10,557 bases of DNA, from assembly GCA_938030835.1 (NCBI GenBank), contig CALHID010000108.1, positions 1 through 10,557 of the forward strand. The letters run 5' to 3'. Of this stretch, positions 5,891-10,557 are shown piece after piece (position 1 is the stretch's first letter; each line of letters opens with the position of its first letter). The notes under the pieces were generated by a model that worked only from the letters and a program-made list of their open reading frames with translations, was not told the origin of the DNA and made no database searches. The stretch comes from an uncultured Actinomyces sp. GTDB taxonomy: Bacteria; Actinomycetota; Actinomycetes; Actinomycetales; Actinomycetaceae. A program made the translations under genes and the position numbers.

Positions 5891-8048
5891 TCTTTCTCTC
5901 CTTTGAGTGTCGATAGTTGTCCGTCAACCAACTATCTAGATCCGTGTTTTCACGGATGAATAATGGGATGCACTCCAGTGGTGCATCGATGGTGAGTTCA
6001 CTTCCGCCTTCGAAAGTCTCACCAAGCATGTACGAGGCCGTGGCCTCTTGATCCTCGCCGCCGTGGCTTGGGGCGATGAGCAGTTGGCGCCACCACGCAC
6101 CCTGGGGAAGGTAGACGCGGGCAGTGCAGGAGCCGGCCTCGGTAATCGGGGAAACCAAGAGGTCGGGACCCAAGAGGAACTCCCCGTCCCAGCTCCAACA
6201 GCGCTCGTCCTCGGGGAATTCGAGGAAGAGGGCACGCATGGCGGGGATTCCGCGCTCGCTGGCCTCGTCCATCACGCGAGTGAGGTAGGGGCGCAGGGTT
6301 TCGCGCAGGAGGATGTAGCGGGAGCAGATATCCGCGACTTCCTCGCCGTAGGACCAGATTTCGTTGGGGCCGCCGGGGTTTTCCGAGGCCACATCTTCGC
6401 GTGGTTCGCGATGTCCGTGAACTCGCATGAGAGGGCAGAAGGTTCCAAATTCGAACCAGCGAGCGAAGAGTTCCTGGTATGCGGGATCGCTGGCGTCGCC
6501 TCCATGGAAGCCGCCGATATCACTGGTCCACCAGGGGATTCCTGCGATTCCAATGGATTGTCCGGCTCGGACCTGCGTATAGAGGGACTCCCAGGTGGGT
6601 CCGATGTCTCCACTCCACACAGCCGCGCCGTATTTTGCCTGTCCTGCCCAGGCGCTGCGGCACAGAGTGAGGAATTCGTCCTCGCCCTGTTCGCGCATGC
6701 CTTCCCAGATCATGCGGGCGTTCTCGAGCGGGTAAAGGTTCGAGACGTTCAGGCCCTTTCCCGCATAAAAACGCAGGTTAGAGGGGTGACCGGGATTGAG
6801 TTCGGGCTCGCAGGCATCAAGCCAGAACACGCGCACGCCCAGATCGAAGTAGTTGTTCTTGAGCTTGCTCCACACGTAGTCGCGTGCTGCCGGGTTCGTC
6901 GGGTCGTAGAAGGCGACGGGAAGCGGGCGATCCATTCCCTTATCGCGGAAGGTTTGGTGGTATTCAACTCCGGCCTCGGTACCCACCAACAGACCTTTTG
7001 CGCGAATTTCCGCGTCGGTTTCAGCAAGGGGTGAGACCGTGGGCCACACGGAAACCATGAGCTTGGTGCCCATCTCTTCCAGTTCAGCCATCATCGCTTC
7101 GGGATCGGGGTATTCGCTCGGGTCAAAGCGCCACTCCCCCATGGCCGGCCAGTGGATGAAGTCAGTCACGATGACAGAGAGGGGAAGGCCTCGGCGGTGG
7201 TATTCGCGGGCGACTTCCATAAGTTCATTTTGGCTGGTGTAGCGCAGTTTGGATTGCCACAGGCCCAGTGCCCACTGGGGAATTCGGGGTGCGTGGCCCA
7301 CCGCGTCAGCATAGGACTGGAGGATTTCCTTGGGAGTGTCTCCTACGCACACCCAGTAGTCGATCCATTCGCTTGCCTGCGCGACCCAGCGTGTGGCTTC
7401 TTTGGCGAATTCCACGCGGCCAACGCTGGGGTTGTTCCACAGGAATCCATAGCCTTTGTCTGAGAGGACGAAGGGGATGGAAACTTCGCCGTTTCGCTGG
7501 ACCAGATCAGAGACGACACCCTTGTGGTCAAGGAAGTCGTAGGAGTGCTGGCCCATTCCGTAGAAGCGCTCGGCGGGGTCCGAGGCAAAGCATTGGTGCA
7601 CTTCATGTCCGCCGAAGCCCGGGTAGATTCCGTGGGCGCCCGGCCACCAGAAGTGTTCGGGGGCTTCACGCAGGATGGATTCGCCGTCCTTTTGGAAGTC
7701 CAGAAGGAATCGGGCAATTCCGGTTCCGCCGTCAAGGTTTGCGACCACGCTGATTCGTCCATTGGAAAAGACTTCTTCGGGGCGGTCGTAGCCGGGGATT
7801 TCACTGACAGAGCAAGGTTCATTCCCGGTAGCCTCTGCCGAAGCCAGGGCAAGCGGGTCCGCGGATGCTCCAGAGGTCGCGCCGAGGCCACTAAGGGGTG
7901 CGGCCTCGAGCGCGCCCAGTCCCTGGGGGAAGTTCGCATTGGGGCCTATGCGCACGCGAAGTGCATTGCGACCCCAGGCCTCAATGCGGATGAACTCGTG
8001 CGCATAGGAGAGTTCGACTGCGCCCGGGTACTCCTTCTTCGTATACAC
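5874..8048 (-). CDS. GH31 alpha-glycosidase, cytoplasmic
   Basis: A 724-residue intracellular enzyme of glycoside hydrolase family 31. An N-terminal beta-sandwich precedes the catalytic barrel, which begins around QWALGLWQSK (residues 258-267). The nucleophile motif is WLDACEPE, with Asp411. The acid/base motif is WSGDIG, with Asp481, followed by the family segment PWWTSDIGGF (505-514). Residues in the +1 region cannot be assigned by eye, so alpha-glucosidase, isomaltosidase or alpha-xylosidase activity are all possible; the operon favours alpha-gluco-oligosaccharides. The start is GTG at 8048, supported by AAGGAG with 6-nt spacing; no signal peptide. Residues about 45-80 form an Ala/Gly/Ser-rich stretch that looks like an insertion. 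It is the first gene of the operon, 23 bp downstream of a perfect palindromic operator, and ends inside the binding-protein gene. Confidence 0.88.
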   Translation of the reverse strand: MYTKKEYPGAVELSYAHEFIRIEAWGRNALRVRIGPNANFPQGLGALEAAPLSGLGATSGASADPLALASAEATGNEPCSVSEIPGYDRPEEVFSNGRISVVANLDGGTGIARFLLDFQKDGESILREAPEHFWWPGAHGIYPGFGGHEVHQCFASDPAERFYGMGQHSYDFLDHKGVVSDLVQRNGEVSIPFVLSDKGYGFLWNNPSVGRVEFAKEATRWVAQASEWIDYWVCVGDTPKEILQSYADAVGHAPRIPQWALGLWQSKLRYTSQNELMEVAREYHRRGLPLSVIVTDFIHWPAMGEWRFDPSEYPDPEAMMAELEEMGTKLMVSVWPTVSPLAETDAEIRAKGLLVGTEAGVEYHQTFRDKGMDRPLPVAFYDPTNPAARDYVWSKLKNNYFDLGVRVFWLDACEPELNPGHPSNLRFYAGKGLNVSNLYPLENARMIWEGMREQGEDEFLTLCRSAWAGQAKYGAAVWSGDIGPTWESLYTQVRAGQSIGIAGIPWWTSDIGGFHGGDASDPAYQELFARWFEFGTFCPLMRVHGHREPREDVASENPGGPNEIWSYGEEVADICSRYILLRETLRPYLTRVMDEASERGIPAMRALFLEFPEDERCWSWDGEFLLGPDLLVSPITEAGSCTARVYLPQGAWWRQLLIAPSHGGEDQEATASYMLGETFEGGSELTIDAPLECIPLFIRENTDLDSWLTDNYRHSKERKNGIRI
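5912..5936 (-). other. Hairpin upstream of binding-protein ribosome site
   Basis: GATAGTTG (5912-5919) and CAACTATC (5929-5936) are exact reverse complements separated by 9 nt. They lie in the last codons of the GH31 gene and about 8 nt before the AAAGGAG of the binding protein. A stem there could mark an mRNA processing boundary or limit ribosome run-on. It could also be accidental within coding sequence. Confidence 0.35.
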
Positions 8049-8071
8049 CTATGACTCCTTAGCGAAGTGTA

Positions 8072-8085
8072 CGAATACGTATTCG
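8072..8085. promoter_or_regulatory. LacI-family operator O1
   Basis: CGAATACGTATTCG is a perfect 14-bp palindrome centred on CG, 23 bp upstream of the GH31 GTG and 153 bp upstream of the regulator start. LacI-family hinge helices insert a leucine at a central CG step, so both form and position fit an operator for the divergent regulator. Binding here would block operon transcription. Confidence 0.8.
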
Positions 8086-8126
8086 CTCCATGCTTCTATG
8101 CAGGAGATTTTCTGGTAATATCCATT

Positions 8127-8142
8127 ACGCATACGTATTCGT
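8127..8142. promoter_or_regulatory. LacI-family operator O2
   Basis: ACGCATACGTATTCGT is a 16-bp inverted repeat with a single mismatched pair, sharing ATACGTATTCG with O1. Its centre is 56 bp from the O1 centre. A possible minus-strand -35 (TTTACA, complement of 8145-8150) lies beside it, which would put O2 between -35 and -10. The matching -10 (TAATGG, complement of 8122-8127) is poor, so the promoter itself is uncertain. Confidence 0.7.
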
Positions 8143-8158
8143 CATGTAAAAATTTTTT

Positions 8159-8176
8159 GCGAGCATCGCTGCTCGC
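8159..8176. repeat. GCGAGCA inverted repeat in divergent promoter region
   Basis: GCGAGCA (8159-8165) and TGCTCGC (8170-8176) flank TCGC, making a 7-bp-arm inverted repeat preceded by a T6 run. It differs from the LacI palindromes and sits between them and the regulator gene, about 62 bp before its ATG. It could be the site of a second regulator or a leader hairpin of the lacI mRNA. Confidence 0.4.
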
Positions 8177-8238
8177 GTGTGATGTGAAACTCAAGATAAG
8201 TTGTAAAAGCGTTCCTGTCAAGAGAGCAGGAGGAACTG

Positions 8239-9345
8239 ATGGCACGCCAGCCAACCAGTAGAGATGTCGCAAAACTGGCGGGAGTCTCACAAACCACGGT
8301 CTCCTACGTCATGAGCGGCAGACGGACAGTGTCTCCGGAGACGGAAAAACGTGTCCAAATTGCAATGAAGGAACTGGGTTACCAGCCTCATGCGGGTGCT
8401 CGTTCACTGCGCTCACGCAAGTCGCGAGTACTGGGAGTTGTCATCCCCTACCACGAGGGTGCGGATGGGGCGGACCAGCACTACATGCTGATCTCACTGG
8501 CACAGCTCTTGCGCGAACATGATTTTGATCTGCTTTTGATCACCGCGAACGAGGGGGCGGCTGGGCTACGCCGTGTCATGACGACTGCGCTGTGTGATGG
8601 TCTGTTCATCATGGAAGTTCGCTTCAATGACCCCCGCCTAGAGGTCGTGGCCGAGGGAAAGATTCCCACGGTTTTCGTTGGCACTCCCGGGTCCGGGCCC
8701 TTTAAGTCACCGATCCAGTCCATTGACGTGGACTATTACGAGGCCGGCACTCAGGCCGTGCACCGCATTCGCGATGCGGGGGCACGGAATGTTGCTTTCG
8801 TGCACTCGGCCAGCACAGATGTGCAGTCCTTGAACTTCGTCGCGCAGTTTAAGCAAGCGGTTGTGGATACGGCCGGTGAGCTTGGGATTCCCTTGCTCTC
8901 GCGCACCTGCGGGACTGGAATTCAGGCAATTCGCCACTTGGTTGGCCAAATTGCCGGCGAGGGACGGATTGATTCCTACATCCTGGGGCCGACGATTTCT
9001 GCCGATGACTGGTGCAATGCGCTGATGGATCTGGGGATTAGACCGGGACGCGATGTCTCACTGGTTGCCAGCGGATGGCATGCGGAACGAGCTCACTGCC
9101 TTTTCAATGTCGATCATTTTGATACCCGGCCGGATGAGCTTTTGAGGCGAGCGGTTGAGATGCTGGTTGCCCAGATTGATGGGGAGCCCCGAAAGGAAGC
9201 AGACGCAGATACCGATATTGAGGGACATGAGACTGTATCGGCGGAACATGTTGAGGCCAAGATCCGTCGCCCCGTGCATGGATTGACCCTGCTTGATCCA
9301 ATCTTTGTGCCTGGAAATACGGTTATTGGGGCTGATCGGTCGTAG
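8239..9345 (+). CDS. LacI-family transcriptional regulator
   Basis: A 368-residue DNA-binding regulator, presumably the repressor of the divergent sugar operon, released by an imported or intracellular sugar. The N-terminal helix-turn-helix is TSRDVAKLAGVSQTTVSYVM (6-25), followed by the hinge helix HAGARSLRSR (51-60) with Leu57, the residue that intercalates at a central CG. The periplasmic-binding-protein-like effector domain follows from about residue 64 (VLGVVIPY). The ATG at 8239 has AGGAGG with 5-nt spacing. Residues about 316-339 form an acidic stretch (EADADTDIEG and more) near the C-terminus that looks inserted; family members are usually about 330-345 residues. The effector is unknown. 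A convergent CRISPR array starts 133 bp downstream. Confidence 0.92.
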   Translation: MARQPTSRDVAKLAGVSQTTVSYVMSGRRTVSPETEKRVQIAMKELGYQPHAGARSLRSRKSRVLGVVIPYHEGADGADQHYMLISLAQLLREHDFDLLLITANEGAAGLRRVMTTALCDGLFIMEVRFNDPRLEVVAEGKIPTVFVGTPGSGPFKSPIQSIDVDYYEAGTQAVHRIRDAGARNVAFVHSASTDVQSLNFVAQFKQAVVDTAGELGIPLLSRTCGTGIQAIRHLVGQIAGEGRIDSYILGPTISADDWCNALMDLGIRPGRDVSLVASGWHAERAHCLFNVDHFDTRPDELLRRAVEMLVAQIDGEPRKEADADTDIEGHETVSAEHVEAKIRRPVHGLTLLDPIFVPGNTVIGADRS

Positions 9346-9408
9346 CGCAAGGGCTTGTTCGGCTTTCAGTTTTTCTTTTGTAGACCCCGAAAAATGCCAA
9401 AAATAGCG

Positions 9409-9445
9409 TTCTGGGCTCCGAATTTGAATCATTCGAAGCCCAGAA
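9409..9445. terminator. 15-bp hairpin between lacI gene and CRISPR array
   Basis: TTCTGGGCTCCGAAT (9409-9423) and ATTCGAAGCCCAGAA (9431-9445) pair along 15 positions with one non-Watson-Crick pair and a 7-nt loop. On the plus strand no T-run follows. On the minus strand CGCTATTTTTGGCATTTTTC follows, moderately U-rich. It lies between converging units (lacI from the left, array from the right), so an insulating role is plausible, mostly for minus-strand transcripts. Confidence 0.45.
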
Positions 9446-9463
9446 AACCTTGCTATTCCAAGG

Positions 9464-9500
9464 AAAAACCAATCCTCTAAAGCTTATCAAGAGGATTGGT
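9464..9500 (-). terminator. Terminator formed by last repeat plus inverted half-repeat
   Basis: The 11 bases ACCAATCCTCT at 9468-9478, directly outside the array, are the exact reverse complement of AGAGGATTGGT inside the first plus-strand repeat (9490-9500). On the minus strand this gives an 11-bp stem with an 11-nt loop, followed at once by UUUUU (complement of 9464-9468). That is the layout of an intrinsic terminator for transcripts leaving the array towards lacI. Confidence 0.6.
9481..9489 (-). promoter_or_regulatory. Extended -10 inside the CRISPR repeat (copy in repeat 1)
   Basis: The minus strand reads TGATAAGCT: a TGn extension followed by TAAGCT, which keeps the most conserved T, A and final T of a -10 box. 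Because the repeats are identical, the element recurs every 64 bp through the array, two bases before each spacer. In Neisseria type II-C arrays an extended -10 in the same place starts each crRNA separately. No good -35 lies at normal spacing, which an extended -10 does not need. Confidence 0.45.
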
Positions 9501-10282
9501 AACTGATTCCCAACGTGTGGATATGTTCCTCGATGCGATTTAAAAGCTTATCAAGAGGATTGGTAACTGATTCCCAACTCACCTCCTGTCTAAAGCTGAG
9601 GTGGAGAAAGCTTATCAAGAGGATTGGTAACTGATTCCCAACGCGGGGAGTCGCTAGGCATGTAAAAAAGAAAGCTTATCAAGAGGATTGGTAACTGATT
9701 CCCAACATGCCGGATTCTACCTGCTCGGCTAGATAAAGCTTATCAAGAGGATTGGTAACTGATTCCCAACTATATCGAGTTCTCCCTACCAGAAGGGGAA
9801 AGCTTATCAAGAGGATTGGTAACTGATTCCCAACTGCTGATAGCGAGGATGTTATAGCCCATAAAGCTTATCAAGAGGATTGGTAACTGATTCCCAACCA
9901 GCCCTGCAAGGCCACCAAGACCAACGAAAGCTTATCAAGAGGATTGGTAACTGATTCCCAACGAACCGGTGCAAACACAATCGGAACCATAAAGCTTATC
10001 AAGAGGATTGGTAACTGATTCCCAACGAGTATTCACCGACAGTCCGGTGTGGATAAAGCTTATCAAGAGGATTGGTAACTGATTCCCAACCTTCGCTGGC
10101 TATCCAGGCCGAAGCCGAAAAGCTTATCAAGAGGATTGGTAACTGATTCCCAACGAGCGGCGAGACGCGCGGCGAGAGGCTGAAAGCTTATCAAGAGGAT
10201 TGGTAACTGATTCCCAACTCTGCCTTGGCGCGTCGCTCCCACTGGCAAAGCTTATCAAGAGGATTGGTAACTGATTCCCAAC

Positions 10283-10557
10283 GGTTAAACGGTACGCCGA
10301 TGCCTTCAATAAAGCTTATCAAGAGGATTGGTAACTGATTCCCAACCTTTCTCTCGCAGCCTCAGTTCTCGCGAAAAGCTTATCAAGAGGATTGGTAACT
10401 GATTCCCAACGGTTAAACGGTACGCCGATGCCTTCAATAAAGCTTATCAAGAGGATTGGTAACTGATTCCCAACCTTTCTCTCGCAGCCTCAGTTCTCGC
10501 GAAAAGCTTATCAAGAGGATTGGTAACTGATTCCCAACGGTTAAACGGTACGCCGAT
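10283..10557. repeat. Tandem duplication of a two-spacer CRISPR unit
   Basis: A 128-bp unit (spacer ggttaaacgg..., repeat, spacer ctttctctcg..., repeat) at 10283-10410 is repeated exactly at 10411-10538. A third copy begins at 10539 and reaches the window edge after 19 bp. Either the array underwent recombination between repeats, or the sequence was extended artificially at the end of an assembled contig. Confidence 0.85.

Larger units (their letters stand above)
9479..10557 (-). CRISPR. CRISPR array, type II-C-like, 17 repeats (incomplete)
   Basis: Seventeen 36-bp repeats start every 64 bp from 9479 to 10503; I saw no variation among them. The plus-strand repeat begins AAAGCTTATCAAGAGGATTG and ends GTAACTGATTCCCAAC. 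All 16 complete spacers are 28 bp, and a partial one (19 bp) runs off the window. Spacers begin, in order: gtgtggatat, tcacctcctg, gcggggagtc, atgccggatt, tatatcgagt, tgctgatagc, cagccctgca, gaaccggtgc, gagtattcac, cttcgctggc, gagcggcgag, tctgccttgg, ggttaaacgg, ctttctctcg, then the last two again, and ggttaaacgg at the edge. The reverse complement (GTTGGGAATCAG..., ...TGATAAGCTTT) resembles, from memory, the Cas9-associated type II-C repeat of C. diphtheriae. That orientation implies crRNAs from the minus strand. The array lacks strong internal palindromes, as expected for type II. No cas gene is in the window. Confidence 0.97.

Noticed and set aside
4385..5959. 524-codon open frame on the plus strand
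   Set aside because: It is the antisense shadow of the binding-protein gene, Cys-rich and unlike any family; the opposite strand encodes a textbook lipoprotein.
6048..7034. 328-codon plus-strand open frame
   Set aside because: Antisense to the GH31 catalytic domain, whose motifs are intact; open only because of G/C-rich codon periodicity.
9313..9326. AATACGGTTATT in the lacI 3' end as an operator
   Set aside because: Poor palindromy and several mismatches from GAATACGTATTC, inside coding sequence.
9409..9445. Simple plus-strand terminator for the lacI-type gene
   Set aside because: The stem is strong but no T-run follows it on the plus strand, so only a weaker, mainly minus-strand call is kept.
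10063..10309. Minus-strand open frames within the CRISPR array
   Set aside because: They are made of repeat units (repeated NQLPILLI-like peptides) and follow from the array, not from a gene.

Overview
The window reads as chromosomal DNA of a moderately high-G+C Gram-positive actinobacterium, probably Actinomycetaceae (Actinomyces/Schaalia/Trueperella-like). The reasons are the G/C-ending codon preference, a lipoprotein sugar-binding protein, a sugar ABC transporter operon without its own ATPase, and a CRISPR repeat that, from memory, resembles the type II-C repeat of Corynebacterium diphtheriae. Genus is not determined.

Positions 1-8048 hold a minus-strand alpha-glucan utilisation locus. 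In transcription order (right to left) it contains a GTG-started intracellular GH31 alpha-glycosidase (8048-5874), a sugar-binding lipoprotein (5890-4637), two CUT1-type permeases (4411-3488 and 3488-2523), and a GH13 oligo-1,6-glucosidase with the Val after the nucleophile that marks alpha-1,6 specificity (2275-533). A hairpin/U-run terminator follows (391-438). Beyond it is the start of a secreted protein (203-1, cut by the window edge) whose N-terminus resembles GH66 dextranases. The picture is that dextran or another alpha-1,6-glucan is cut outside the cell, the isomalto-oligosaccharides are imported, and the GH13 and GH31 enzymes finish them to glucose.

A divergent LacI-family regulator (8239-9345, +) shares the 190-bp control region 8049-8238 with the operon. 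That region has two palindromes built on GAATACGTATTC, and an identical 12-bp copy lies at 450-461 between the operon and the secreted enzyme. This is good sequence-only evidence for one LacI regulon covering both transcription units. The operon's internal gaps (2276-2522 and 4412-4636) are rich in inverted repeats, suggesting differential expression of the genes along the mRNA.

Positions 9479-10557 are a CRISPR array: 17 identical 36-bp repeats with 28-bp spacers in an exact 64-bp period, running off the window. No cas gene is visible. On the minus strand each repeat ends with an extended -10 element (TGATAAGCT), as in type II-C systems where every repeat drives its own crRNA. The lacI-proximal end is closed by an inverted half-repeat that forms a terminator-like hairpin with the last repeat. 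At the other end a two-spacer unit is tandemly duplicated up to the window edge.
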